DNA from: Mucilaginibacter conchicola
GTDB taxonomy: Bacteria > Bacteroidota > Bacteroidia > Sphingobacteriales > Sphingobacteriaceae
Length of the DNA stretch: 64,000 nucleotides
Direction: 5' to 3'
NCBI RefSeq assembly: GCF_003432115.1
Contig: NZ_QWDC01000002.1
Coordinates: forward strand, 744,001-808,000
The position numbers were made by a program, and so were the translations under genes. The notes beneath the pieces were generated by a model that was not told where the DNA came from, ran no database searches, and worked only from the letters and a program-made list of their open reading frames with translations. Positions 16,451 through 24,971 of the stretch are shown here, piece after piece. The stretch's first letter is position 1. Each line of letters starts with the position of its first letter.

Positions 16451-16712
16451 TCGTACCTACGGCACGAAGCTTCCGCTTGGACATGTGTTCTACCGACCTT
16501 TAACCCCGATGGGGTTGGATTGCAATTTCAGAAACAACTTCTTTAAAATGCTCCGTAGGAGCTATCGCTTTGTAAAACTAAACAGGTTCGTTGTTTGCGT
16601 GCCATAGGTACGCTCCTCTACTAACATTACTAAAATTTGCAATTAAATGCTCCATAGGAGCAAAAGGTCGGTAGAAAAATACAAGCGCCTTTCTCGCGTG
16701 CCGTAGGTACGC
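16451..16712. repeat. Nested inverted-repeat element with internal hairpins
   Basis: Fills the gap between lpxH and prfA. The outer arms are TCGTACCTACGGCACGA (16451-16467) and GCGTGCCGTAGGTACGC (16696-16712). The inner arms are TTCTACCGACCTT (16488-16500) and AAAGGTCGGTAGAA (16663-16676). Inside are small palindromes AACCCCGATGGGGTT (16502-16516), GCTCCGTAGGAGC (16550-16562) and TGCTCCATAGGAGCA (16648-16662), plus GCGTGCCATAGGTACGC (16597-16613), an imperfect extra copy of the outer arm. No coding frame. A related element is at 62050-62233. Confidence 0.75.
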
Positions 16713-16770
16713 AACCTACTCATTGCCGCAATCTTACAAAAGCCTGAATTATTATATCAGCACAAATGCG

Positions 16771-16778
16771 TATTTTTG
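16771..16778 (+). promoter_or_regulatory. TAnnTTTG promoter box of prfA
   Basis: TATTTTTG, 50 bases before the prfA start codon. Confidence 0.45.
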
Positions 16779-16828
16779 CATGTTTTTTGCTTGGCATTTG
16801 TTACCCGCCGCAAAATCCCTGAAATAAA

Positions 16829-17902
16829 ATGTTAGATAAATTAGAGTTAATATACCAGCGCTGGAAAACTGTTGAAGGCGAATTGAGCAGCCCCGAAGCA
16901 ATGGCTGATATGAAGCGTTTTGCCCAGCTGAACAAGGAATATAAAGACCTTGCCAAGATCGTTGATCAATACCACATCTACAAAAATGTGATCAGCAACA
17001 TCGATGCAAACAAAGAAATACTGGCTACCGAGAAGGACGAAGAGTTCCGCGAGATGGCCAAAGGCGAATTGGATGGCTTACTTGAGCAGCAGGATGAGAT
17101 GGAAGAGACCATCCGCTTGATGCTGATCCCTAAAGATCCTGAAGATTCTAAAAATGCTATTATCGAGATCCGTGGTGGTACAGGTGGTGACGAGGCAGCC
17201 CTTTTTGCCGGCGACCTTTACCGCATGTACATGCGCTATTGCGAAAAGCGCGGCTGGCGTACCGAACTGGTAGATTACACCGAAGGTACTGCAGGCGGTT
17301 ACAAAGAGATCATCTTTAACGTTAACGCCGAGGATGCTTATGGCAACTTCAAATACGAATCGGGCGTGCACCGCGTACAACGCGTGCCTGATACCGAAAC
17401 ACAGGGCCGCGTGCATACATCAGCTGCATCAATCGTGGTATTACCAGAGGTTGACGAATTTGATATCGAGCTGAACGTATCTGATATCCGTAAAGACCTT
17501 TTCTGTGCATCGGGCCCGGGCGGTCAGTCGGTTAACACCACTTACTCGGCGGTACGTTTAACGCACATTCCAACAGGAGTGGTAGCACAATGCCAGGACC
17601 AGAAATCGCAGTTAAAAAACTACGATAAAGCCCTGCAGGTACTACGCTCACGTGTTTACGAGATGGAGTTACAAAAACACCTGGAAGAAACATCTAAGAA
17701 ACGTAAAACCATGGTGGCCACCGGCGATAGGAGTGCTAAAGTACGTACCTACAACTACCCGCAAGGCCGCTTAACCGAGCACCGCATTGGTTTAACCATT
17801 TACAACCTGCCCGGCGTTATGAACGGCGATTTGCAGGAGATAATGGAAGCCCTTCAGTTTGCAGAAAATGCCGAGAAACTAAAAGAAGGTACAGTAGCAT
17901 AA
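16829..17902 (+). CDS. prfA: Peptide chain release factor 1
   Basis: 357 residues, normal length for RF1. The PCRF domain (about 10-200) contains EIRGGTGGDEAALFAGDLYRMY, and the catalytic GGQ motif lies in ASGPGGQSVN. The stop-codon recognition region has the RF1-type PxT tripeptide context (RVPDTETQGRVHTSAAS). RF1 ends translation at UAA and UAG. The gene is flanked by a repeat element upstream and a strong terminator downstream, so it is a single-gene unit. Confidence 0.97.
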   Translation: MLDKLELIYQRWKTVEGELSSPEAMADMKRFAQLNKEYKDLAKIVDQYHIYKNVISNIDANKEILATEKDEEFREMAKGELDGLLEQQDEMEETIRLMLIPKDPEDSKNAIIEIRGGTGGDEAALFAGDLYRMYMRYCEKRGWRTELVDYTEGTAGGYKEIIFNVNAEDAYGNFKYESGVHRVQRVPDTETQGRVHTSAASIVVLPEVDEFDIELNVSDIRKDLFCASGPGGQSVNTTYSAVRLTHIPTGVVAQCQDQKSQLKNYDKALQVLRSRVYEMELQKHLEETSKKRKTMVATGDRSAKVRTYNYPQGRLTEHRIGLTIYNLPGVMNGDLQEIMEALQFAENAEKLKEGTVA

Positions 17903-17924
17903 TCACATTATCATTATAAAAACC

Positions 17925-17951
17925 AAAGCACCCAAAAGGTGCTTTTTTTAT
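17925..17951 (+). terminator. Terminator of prfA
   Basis: AAAGCACC (17925-17932) pairs with GGTGCTTT (17938-17945) around a 5-base loop and is followed by a T run. Confidence 0.9.
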
Positions 17952-18080
17952 TGGCAGCAAGGCCTTTTCATGTCAATTTCATAAAGCCCAACTAATTTAG
18001 CGTTTGTAAAGTTGCGTTTTACTGTGGCTTTACGTACTGGCTTTATCATTAAACAATAAAGTTTTAAAAACGCTACCCCT

Positions 18081-19001
18081 ATGCTGGCATTAAAAAATTT
18101 AACAGATAACACCATCATCTTTAACCGCACTACACGGTTAATGGGCACTGAGTTTGATTTTAACCTGGTAACTGATAATGCCGCCTGGGCATTACAGCGT
18201 ATTGAAAGCGCTGTTAACGAAATTACCCGTATTGAAAAACTGTTAAGCACTTTTAACGAGGATAGCTCTATCAACCTCATCAACCGCAACGCAGGCATTG
18301 CACCTGTACGTGTTGATGTTGAAACCTTTAAACTGGTTGATCGCGCTTTGCAGATCTCAGCTTTAACCCACGGTACATTTGATATTGCTTATGGTGTGCC
18401 TGTTAATGAGAATGAAAGCCAAACAGTAGCGGTTAAAACCCGTACTTTAAAAAAGAAAGTTAGCCTTACCAACTATATCAACGTTGAGCTTAATCACGCA
18501 AAACAAACCGTTTTCCTGAAAAATGCGGGTATGCGTATAAGCCTTAGTGCTATTGCACGCGGTTACGCTGCAGACAGGGCAAAAGTGGTATTACAAATGG
18601 AAGGCGTTAACAGTGGTGTGATCAATATGGATGGCGACCTGCTTACCTGGGGTTTACAACCAGATAATACAGCGTGGACCATAGGCACTGCCGATAGTTC
18701 AAAAGCAAACGAGATTTACGCTGATGTAGAGATAAGCAACATGGCTGTAGCTACATCAATAAATACAGAACTGGTTGCTAATCGTGCGGTAATAAATGCT
18801 GAAAGCGGTTTCCCGGTTAGTGCTACAAAAAGCATTAGCATCATCAGCCCAACGGCAGAACTATCAGGCGCCATGACCGGCCCTATGTTTGGCATGGGTA
18901 TAAACACCGGTTTGTATTTAATAAACAAACTTAACCAGATAGCTTGTATTGCGGTTGATGACCAAGAGCGTGTTTACACCTCAAAACATATTATACTGTA
19001 A
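18081..19001 (+). CDS. ApbE-like FAD:protein FMN transferase, degenerate at key motifs
   Basis: 306 residues with the ApbE fold: MGTEFDFNL, IEKLLSTFNEDSSINLINRNAG, SLSAIARGYAADRA (normally G-A-x-A-K-GYAxD) and VINMDGDLLTWG. ApbE links FMN to Thr residues of exported flavoproteins. Several expected elements are altered: the HIIDPxTG block reads VINAESGFP, and the TADALST block that supplies a metal-binding Asp reads ELSGAMTG, so the Asp is missing. No lipobox or signal peptide is visible. It may have lost FMN transfer and kept nucleotide binding or a structural role. Two exported proteins and a two-component system follow on the same strand. Confidence 0.8.
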   Translation: MLALKNLTDNTIIFNRTTRLMGTEFDFNLVTDNAAWALQRIESAVNEITRIEKLLSTFNEDSSINLINRNAGIAPVRVDVETFKLVDRALQISALTHGTFDIAYGVPVNENESQTVAVKTRTLKKKVSLTNYINVELNHAKQTVFLKNAGMRISLSAIARGYAADRAKVVLQMEGVNSGVINMDGDLLTWGLQPDNTAWTIGTADSSKANEIYADVEISNMAVATSINTELVANRAVINAESGFPVSATKSISIISPTAELSGAMTGPMFGMGINTGLYLINKLNQIACIAVDDQERVYTSKHIIL

Positions 19002-19043
19002 TTTTAGCGGCCCGGCCGTTATATATAAACCTGATTAAAGTTT

Positions 19044-19090
19044 GCGCCAGGCAATAGGAATTTTTACACCTAATGCCTGGCGCATTTTTT
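19044..19090 (+). terminator. Terminator after the ApbE-like gene
   Basis: GCGCCAGGCA (19044-19053) pairs perfectly with TGCCTGGCGC (19074-19083) around a 20-base loop, followed by ATTTTTT. Confidence 0.85.
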
Positions 19091-19127
19091 ACGTAATAAC
19101 ACATAGCGCAAAAAAGGTGTACACCAT

Positions 19128-19135
19128 TATCTTTG
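19128..19135 (+). promoter_or_regulatory. TAnnTTTG box before the 113-residue exported protein
   Basis: TATCTTTG, 30 bases before the start at 19166. Together with the terminator before it, this starts a new transcript, probably through 22416. Confidence 0.5.
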
Positions 19136-19165
19136 CGTAATTTTTGCTTTTCGCTATTCCAATAA

Positions 19166-19507
19166 ATGACGAAGTGGTTTTTGTATATTGTACTCCTGAT
19201 GCTGTTAGCACCACTTTCGTCATACCCGAGGGCTGGCAACGCAACTGCTTCATCTAAGGTTACAGCAACATCGCCTATATCATTTAGCGCAAATTTTTCG
19301 TTTCAACAACGGGATACCACTGTAACAAAAGGCAAGCAAAAACAATCAGAAGAAGAAAAGAAGAAAATTAAAGAGGTGGCCAAGGCTAAAAAAATGCCTA
19401 AGCCCGAGAAAGTAGAAGAAGTTAAAACCGAGAAACCTAAACCACCACGCCAGCGCAGGCCTGAGGGGGTTGAAAGGCCACCGGAAATTCCAAGAAGAAA
19501 CGAGTAA
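19166..19507 (+). CDS. Small exported Lys/Pro-rich protein
   Basis: 113 residues, no recognised family. A signal peptide (about 1-24) is followed by a short Ser/Thr-rich stretch, then a highly charged low-complexity region (EEEKKKIKEVAKAKKMPKP) and a Pro/Arg-rich end (PPRQRRPEGVERPPEIPRR). This composition suggests an extended, TonB-like periplasmic spacer without a folded domain. It is the first gene after a terminator and promoter box, 14 bases before the outer-membrane barrel-like gene, so probably co-expressed with it and the two-component system. Confidence 0.7.
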   Translation: MTKWFLYIVLLMLLAPLSSYPRAGNATASSKVTATSPISFSANFSFQQRDTTVTKGKQKQSEEEKKKIKEVAKAKKMPKPEKVEEVKTEKPKPPRQRRPEGVERPPEIPRRNE

Positions 19508-19521
19508 CCCAATTTATATTG

Positions 19522-20394
19522 ATGAAATATTTTGGAACCCTCATATTGTTAATTACCTATACCTCATTATCAGCAAAGGCAAAGCCATTATTGATGATGT
19601 ACAGGGATTACCATGCCGTAGCCGATACTGATACTGTAAAACCTATCCGCAAAAGTTCTGCCTCTGTTGGTGTTACTTACGGTACCGATGCACTGTTCTT
19701 TGGCCGTACCGGGCCTATCAAATACCCATTTATGTCAACAGATGTGGTAATAAACAGCAAGCCGGGTTTCTTTGTGTATGGCTCGGCATTAAAAGTGCTG
19801 GGTTATAAACCATTGGTTGATGAGATAGATGTGGGCGGTGGTTATTATTACCGTGCATCAAAAACATACACAGGTACCATCAGTTATACGCGTTTCATTT
19901 TTAATAAAGAGGCCAATATCATCAAGTCGGCATCTTCAAATGATATCAACTGGAAGAATACTTTCGATTGGAAGCTCTTTAAAACCAGCTTTACTGCTGA
20001 TTATCTTTTTGGTAAATCAGATGATATATTTACCACTGTTACCGCCTCAAAGTATTACGAGAGCAAGTTCAGTATTTTTAACGATCAGGATTTCCTGTCT
20101 ATAAATCCGGCTATTAGCATGATACTGGGTACCCAGAACTTTGTGCAGCGTTATGCTGACGATCATAACCGTAAGCTTGAGTTTTATAACATTATTGATA
20201 AACTTGCCCGCGCCCGTGATAATTCAAGGTTTAACGCGCTCAACTACAGCTTTAAATTGCCGCTGGCCTATAACACACCACATTATACTTTAGAGGCTTC
20301 GTGGAAATATTCTATCCCGGTTAACGTTGAAGGCATGTTGCAAAACCGTAAAGAATCGTTTTTTAATTTCACGTTTTATTACGTTTTTTATTAG
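19522..20394 (+). CDS. Probable outer-membrane beta-barrel protein of unknown function
   Basis: 290 residues from the ATG at 19522. A signal peptide (about 1-20, ending SLSAKA) is followed by alternating polar and aromatic segments (SASVGVTYGTDALFFG, VGGGYYYRASKTYTGTISYTRF, FTADYLFGKSDD) and a C-terminal strand ending NFTFYYVFY, with the terminal aromatic residue typical of outer-membrane barrels. No Pfam family is recognised with certainty. Its stop codon abuts the start codon of the response regulator with no gap, so the three genes 19522-22416 form one unit and the regulator may control or sense through this protein. Confidence 0.75.
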   Translation: MKYFGTLILLITYTSLSAKAKPLLMMYRDYHAVADTDTVKPIRKSSASVGVTYGTDALFFGRTGPIKYPFMSTDVVINSKPGFFVYGSALKVLGYKPLVDEIDVGGGYYYRASKTYTGTISYTRFIFNKEANIIKSASSNDINWKNTFDWKLFKTSFTADYLFGKSDDIFTTVTASKYYESKFSIFNDQDFLSINPAISMILGTQNFVQRYADDHNRKLEFYNIIDKLARARDNSRFNALNYSFKLPLAYNTPHYTLEASWKYSIPVNVEGMLQNRKESFFNFTFYYVFY

Positions 20395-21078
20395 ATGAAC
20401 ATACTGATCATTGAAGACGAAAAGGCGCTTGCGCAGGAGCTGGAGTTATTTTTAACAAAAAATAATTACGTATGCGAGGTATGTTATAACGGCAGCTCGG
20501 CATCAGAAAAAATTGCGGTTAACCTCTACGATTTTATCCTGCTTGACCTTGGCCTACCCGATTATGAGGGCCTGGACCTATTGAAAGAAGCCCGCCAAAC
20601 CAATCCCGAGGCCGCCTGCATTATCCTAACGGCACGCGCCGAGGTGAACGACCGCGTAATAGGCCTTGACCTGGGTGCCGATGATTACCTGGCCAAGCCA
20701 TTCTCGTTGTTAGAGTTGCAAAGCCGCATGCAAGCCATCATTCGGCGTAAGTTTGGCGTACCGCAAAACGTTGTTGACCTGGATGGTTTCCTGGTAAACC
20801 TTACCGACCGTACCATTATGTACCACGTAAACCCGGTAAATACCATCACCAAAAAAGAGTTTGACCTGCTGGCCTACCTGCTACTGCATAAAAACCGCAC
20901 ACTTACCCGTGCACAATTGGGCGAACATATCTGGGGCAGTGTGATAAATGACGATTACGACTCTAACTTTATTGATGCACACATTAAAAATATCCGTAAA
21001 AAGCTAAGTGCGTTTGCCCCTGCCGAGTGGCTGGAGACCGTGCGCGGCCTGGGTTACCGCATAAAAACAAACGCTTAA
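20395..21078 (+). CDS. OmpR-family response regulator
   Basis: 227 residues. The receiver domain (1-120) has the acidic pocket IIEDE, the phospho-acceptor Asp51 in LLDLGLPDYEG, Thr in LTARAE and Lys in LAKPFS. The DNA-binding winged helix (about 130-227) contains ITKKEFDLLAYLL, VINDDYDSNFIDAHIKNIRKKL and a final RGLGYRI. It starts on the base after the barrel gene's stop and ends three bases before the kinase start. Targets are not visible from the sequence. Confidence 0.95.
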   Translation: MNILIIEDEKALAQELELFLTKNNYVCEVCYNGSSASEKIAVNLYDFILLDLGLPDYEGLDLLKEARQTNPEAACIILTARAEVNDRVIGLDLGADDYLAKPFSLLELQSRMQAIIRRKFGVPQNVVDLDGFLVNLTDRTIMYHVNPVNTITKKEFDLLAYLLLHKNRTLTRAQLGEHIWGSVINDDYDSNFIDAHIKNIRKKLSAFAPAEWLETVRGLGYRIKTNA

Positions 21079-21081
21079 GAT

Positions 21082-22416
21082 TTGAAGCTTCAAACAAAAC
21101 TTACGTTTTTCAATGCTATATCAAAGCTGGTTATTGTAACCCTGTTTGTTTTGCTGCTACCCGGCGTTATCGAAAATATCAACAAAAGCTACACCGATGA
21201 CCGCCTTATTAAACAAAAAGACAAGCTGTTAGAAATAGTACAGCAACAGGGTATCAAAACCTATATTGATGGCGATGAAAGTTATGGCAGTTACCTTCCG
21301 CTTAAAGAAGAGTACATCAGCCTGGATGTAGCGCCACCCAAATACCACCTTGATACCATACAGAACGAGAAACGTATGGTTGAGCAGGATACCATAGATT
21401 ACCGCATCCTGAGCCATACGTTTAAAGTAGGAAAAAAAAATTACCTGTTAGAGATAGGCAAGAGTACCGAGAGTATTGGTGAAACCACCAAGCCTTTACA
21501 GAATATTGCATTCCAGATACTGATAGGGATGGTGTTACTCACCATTCTGGCAGATCAGGCCTTCTCAAGCTATATCCTGCGCCCTTTAAACATCATTATC
21601 CGCACCAAACTGGTAAGCAAAAAGTTCCCGAGTTTTACGGCTTACAAGCAGGTACGCACCACTACATCAGATTTTCAGCACCTGGATATCAGCATCCATA
21701 AAATGGTTGAGGCCATTGAAAAAGCTTTTCAAAAAGAACGCGAATTTATCTCCAATGCATCGCATGAGTTGATGACACCCATATCTATCATGCAATCAAA
21801 AATAGAGAACATGTTTGAGCAGGATGACGTGGCCGACGAGACCAAACTACGCTTGCTTGAGATGCAGAAGATACTGTATCGCTTAAAAAGCATCACCAAA
21901 ACCCTGCTGCTGATATCGCAGATTGAGAACGAGCAGTTTTTACGTGAAGATAAAACCACTACGGCTGAATTGCTTCAGGAACTTTATGATGAGATATCCA
22001 TACGCCTGCAGGATAAAAACATTAGTTTGGTTTTACTGGTAACCGATAACGTTGAGCTTATCAACATCAATAAATTTCTGCTGTTTAACTTACTGTTTAA
22101 CCTGGTGAACAATGCCATCAAATATAACCGTACTGATGGTGAGATAACCGTTTCTGCCCGCTGGCATAATGGGCGTTACCAGGTAAGTATTGCAGATACC
22201 GGCATAGGCATAGCCGAAGAAGAATTGCCGCATATCTTCAACCGCTTCAAGAAGATGAAAAAGGCGCTTTCGCAAGATAGTTTTGGGCTGGGGCTGCCCA
22301 TTGTTAAATCTATTGCCGATTTTCATCATATCGATATCAGCGTAATATCGGTACAGGGCGAGGGCAGTACATTTACCCTTAGCTTGCCGCCGGGTACTAT
22401 TAATGCCGCCCTTTAA
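21082..22416 (+). CDS. Sensor histidine kinase
   Basis: 444 residues from a TTG start three bases after the regulator. Two membrane helices (about 13-31 and 142-164) flank a periplasmic sensor of about 110 residues that is rich in charged and Tyr residues. The H box ISNASHELMTPISIM has the phospho-acceptor His228. The ATPase domain shows N box LFNLVNNAIKYN, G1 IADTGIGIAEEELPHIFNRF and G2 FGLGLPIVKSIA. The position after HELxTPI is Met-Thr rather than the usual Arg-Thr. It should phosphorylate the regulator encoded at 20395. The signal is unknown. Confidence 0.94.
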   Translation: MKLQTKLTFFNAISKLVIVTLFVLLLPGVIENINKSYTDDRLIKQKDKLLEIVQQQGIKTYIDGDESYGSYLPLKEEYISLDVAPPKYHLDTIQNEKRMVEQDTIDYRILSHTFKVGKKNYLLEIGKSTESIGETTKPLQNIAFQILIGMVLLTILADQAFSSYILRPLNIIIRTKLVSKKFPSFTAYKQVRTTTSDFQHLDISIHKMVEAIEKAFQKEREFISNASHELMTPISIMQSKIENMFEQDDVADETKLRLLEMQKILYRLKSITKTLLLISQIENEQFLREDKTTTAELLQELYDEISIRLQDKNISLVLLVTDNVELININKFLLFNLLFNLVNNAIKYNRTDGEITVSARWHNGRYQVSIADTGIGIAEEELPHIFNRFKKMKKALSQDSFGLGLPIVKSIADFHHIDISVISVQGEGSTFTLSLPPGTINAAL

Positions 22417-22567
22417 AAACAGGGGTTGTACTAAATTTAATGCATCACTTTTGCTACAGCAAAACCACGCTGTTTATTTATACCGACCACAATTTTCCTG
22501 AATATTAAAAATATGTTGTTGCAGTGTGTTTATGTATTAAAAATAACTGCAGGCTGGGTATAAAATA

Positions 22568-22575
22568 TAGCTTTG
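22568..22575 (+). promoter_or_regulatory. TAnnTTTG box of the OmpA-like lipoprotein gene
   Basis: TAGCTTTG, 53 bases before the start codon in the 212-base gap after the kinase gene. The rest of the gap shows nothing clear. Confidence 0.45.
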
Positions 22576-22628
22576 CGGCTTTGGCACTGCCTTTGTAATT
22601 ACCCAACAAACACACACAATTTCCAAAG

Positions 22629-23312
22629 ATGAAAACATTAAAAGTAAAGATTGCTACTTACAGTATAGCGTTAGCCTCATTAGGCATATTAGGAACAGGT
22701 TGCGACTCGATGACCAAAACACAAAAAGGTGCTGCCATTGGCGCAGGTGCCGGTGGTACTATTGGTGCCGTAATTGGTAAGGCTGCAGGTAATACAGCAT
22801 TGGGCGCTATTATTGGTGGTGCTGTAGGTGGTACTGCCGGTGCTTTTATTGGCCGTAACATGGATAGGCAAGCTGCCGAAATTAAACAAACCGTACCGGG
22901 CGCAACCGTAACCCGCGAGGGTGAAGGTATCCTGGTAAAATTCGATTCAGGTATTTTGTTTGATACCGATAAATCAGATTTGAAATCAGCAGCCCGTACC
23001 AACCTGGCTAACCTGGCTACCTCATTGCAAAACAACCCGCAAACCAACATCCTTATTGTTGGCCACACAGATGATACCGGTAGCGATACTTACAACCAGG
23101 GATTATCTGTTCGCCGTGCAGAGTCTGTAAAATCATTCATCTCGGCTAATAACGTAGCATCATCACGTTTAAGCGTACAAGGCAAGGGCGAAAGCGAACC
23201 AATTGCTGATAATACTACTGCTGATGGCCGCGCACAAAACCGCCGTGTAGAGATTGTTATTGTTGCTAACGATACCATGAAAAACCAGGCTAAACAACAA
23301 TCAGGTCAATAA
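22629..23312 (+). CDS. OmpA-family lipoprotein with glycine zipper
   Basis: 227 residues. Signal peptide with lipobox LGTGC (Cys25). A glycine-zipper membrane segment (about 33-78) repeats GAxxGAxxG, ending in GRNMD. The OmpA C-terminal domain (about 95-215) has LFDTDKSDL, VGHTDDTGSDTYNQGLSVRRAESV and NRRVEIVI, the peptidoglycan-binding pattern. The protein probably anchors the outer membrane to the cell wall, as in the YiaD family. It is a single-gene unit with its own promoter box and terminator. Confidence 0.93.
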   Translation: MKTLKVKIATYSIALASLGILGTGCDSMTKTQKGAAIGAGAGGTIGAVIGKAAGNTALGAIIGGAVGGTAGAFIGRNMDRQAAEIKQTVPGATVTREGEGILVKFDSGILFDTDKSDLKSAARTNLANLATSLQNNPQTNILIVGHTDDTGSDTYNQGLSVRRAESVKSFISANNVASSRLSVQGKGESEPIADNTTADGRAQNRRVEIVIVANDTMKNQAKQQSGQ

Positions 23313-23350
23313 TAAAGAATTTTAATAATCAGTTAGTTTAATAGTTAATC

Positions 23351-23384
23351 GATCCCTGCGGCGTGCCGCGGGGATTTTTTTGTT
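23351..23384 (+). terminator. Terminator of the OmpA-like gene
   Basis: ATCCCTGCGGC pairs with GCCGCGGGGAT (one mismatch-like G-T), followed by seven T residues. Confidence 0.85.
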
Positions 23385-23392
23385 TACCCGCG

Positions 23393-23485
23393 CGTCATTG
23401 CGAGGAGCAACAGCGACGTGGCAATCCCCTGCGTACAGAGCGACTCTGCAAGTCGAGGATTGCCACGCTATCGCTCGCAATGACG
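23393..23485. repeat. CGTCATTGCGAG long inverted repeat, copy 1
   Basis: Begins CGTCATTGCGAG and ends CTCGCAATGACG, with inner arms GTGGCAATCC and GGATTGCCAC. It lies between the OmpA terminator and the hisS promoter. Related copies are at 40050, 41426, 48078 and 55218. Confidence 0.85.
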
Positions 23486-23510
23486 GCATGAGTTAGTTTG
23501 CGCTTTTTTG

Positions 23511-23518
23511 TACCTTTG
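23511..23518 (+). promoter_or_regulatory. TAnnTTTG promoter box of hisS
   Basis: TACCTTTG ends only four bases before the ATG at 23523, predicting a leaderless transcript and arguing against the upstream in-frame ATG at 23508. Confidence 0.55.
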
Positions 23519-23522
23519 CCGC

Positions 23523-24968
23523 ATGGCATCCATCAAACCATCTGTACCAAAAGGTACGCGCGATTTCTCTCCGGCCGAAATGGCAAAACGTAACTTTATT
23601 TTCGATACTATTAAAAGCGTATTCAGGAAATATGGTTACCAACAGATAGAAACCCCATCGATGGAAAACCTGAGCACCCTTACCGGCAAATATGGTGATG
23701 AGGGTGATAAACTGATATTTAAGATTTTGGATAGCGGAGATTTCATCAACGCCAAAGAGTATGATAAGCTCGTACATGAGCTTGATAACCTACCAAAACA
23801 ACCTCACAATCAACCGAGTATTTCAAATGATATATTAAATACTGCACTTGATTTAAGGTCTCGAATTAGAGATTTAGTTGGTAAAGAAAAAGCCCTTCGC
23901 TACGACCTTACCGTGCCATTTGCGCGTTACGTAGTGCAACACCAAAACGAGATAACCTTTCCGTTCAAACGTTTTCAGGTGCAGCCGGTATGGCGGGCCG
24001 ATAGGCCGCAAAAAGGCCGCTACCGCGAGTTTTACCAGTGCGATGCCGACGTGGTAGGCTCTCCCTCATTACTAAACGAGGCAGAGTTTGTATTGATATA
24101 CGACGAAGCCCTAAGCAAACTGGGTTTAACCGATTTCAGCATCAAGATTAATAACCGTAAGATATTATCGGGTATTGCGCAAGTTGTTAACAAACACGAT
24201 AGCATTGTAGATATGACCGTTGCCATTGATAAGCTGGACAAAATAGGCCTGGATGGCGTGATCAAAGAACTGCTTGAGCGCGGCTTTACCGAAACTGATA
24301 TAGAGAAAATTAAACCTATCATCCTGCTGGAAGGCAGCAACGAAGAGAAACTGGCAAGCCTGCGCAAAGCACTTGCCGATTCAGAAATTGGCCTGTTGGG
24401 TTGCGATGAGATAGAGAAAGTATTTACCTACCTGAGTGCCTGCAAACCACTTACTGCTAAGTTGGAACTGGATATTACCCTTGCCCGCGGCTTAAATTAT
24501 TACACCGGAGCCATCTTTGAGGTAAAAGCAAACGGTGTAGCCATAGGCAGCATTGGCGGCGGTGGCCGTTATGATGATTTGACCGGCATGTTCGGTTTAA
24601 AAGGTTTGACAGGTGCTGGTATCTCTTTTGGTGCCGACCGGATCTATGATGTGTTGGAAGAGCTTAACCTTTTCCCTGCCTCAACCGACCAAAGCACCCA
24701 GGTACTCATCTGCTGCTTTGATGCTGATGCAGAAGGATACGCACTGCCTTTACTGCAAGACCTGCGTGCAAATAACATCAATGCCGAGCTTTACCCAGCT
24801 GGTACCAAGATCAAAAAACAGATGGATTATGCTAACAACAAGCAAATCCCTTATGTGGTATTGATAGGTACCGAAGAAATGCAAAGCGGCGAGCTATCAT
24901 TCAAAAACATGCAAAGCGGCGAGCAGGAGAAACTTACCGCCGGGCAAATCATTGCCAAATTTCAGTAA
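23523..24968 (+). CDS. hisS: Histidyl-tRNA synthetase with an unusual insertion
   Basis: 481 residues from [15 protein letters not shown]. Class II motifs are present: motif 1 region around [10 protein letters not shown], motif 2 [21 protein letters not shown], the His-A block [15 protein letters not shown] [14 protein letters not shown], and motif 3 [13 protein letters not shown] with GISFGADR. The anticodon-binding domain fills the last 100 residues. Between FKILDSGDF (66-74) and [13 protein letters not shown] (123-135) lies a segment of about 46 residues that is roughly twice as long as I expect for this phylum. Its DNA is more AT-rich, with codons such as AGA and TCT that are rare in the flanking parts. 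The catalytic core is otherwise intact, so the enzyme should work. Confidence 0.95.
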   Translation: MASIKPSVPKGTRDFSPAEMAKRNFIFDTIKSVFRKYGYQQIETPSMENLSTLTGKYGDEGDKLIFKILDSGDFINAKEYDKLVHELDNLPKQPHNQPSISNDILNTALDLRSRIRDLVGKEKALRYDLTVPFARYVVQHQNEITFPFKRFQVQPVWRADRPQKGRYREFYQCDADVVGSPSLLNEAEFVLIYDEALSKLGLTDFSIKINNRKILSGIAQVVNKHDSIVDMTVAIDKLDKIGLDGVIKELLERGFTETDIEKIKPIILLEGSNEEKLASLRKALADSEIGLLGCDEIEKVFTYLSACKPLTAKLELDITLARGLNYYTGAIFEVKANGVAIGSIGGGGRYDDLTGMFGLKGLTGAGISFGADRIYDVLEELNLFPASTDQSTQVLICCFDADAEGYALPLLQDLRANNINAELYPAGTKIKKQMDYANNKQIPYVVLIGTEEMQSGELSFKNMQSGEQEKLTAGQIIAKFQ

Positions 24969-24971
24969 AGC

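Noticed and set aside
23393..23485. CRISPR or attachment site from the repeated CGTCATTGCGAG word
   Set aside because: The copies are single inverted repeats far apart, with no spacers, no cas genes and no integrase.
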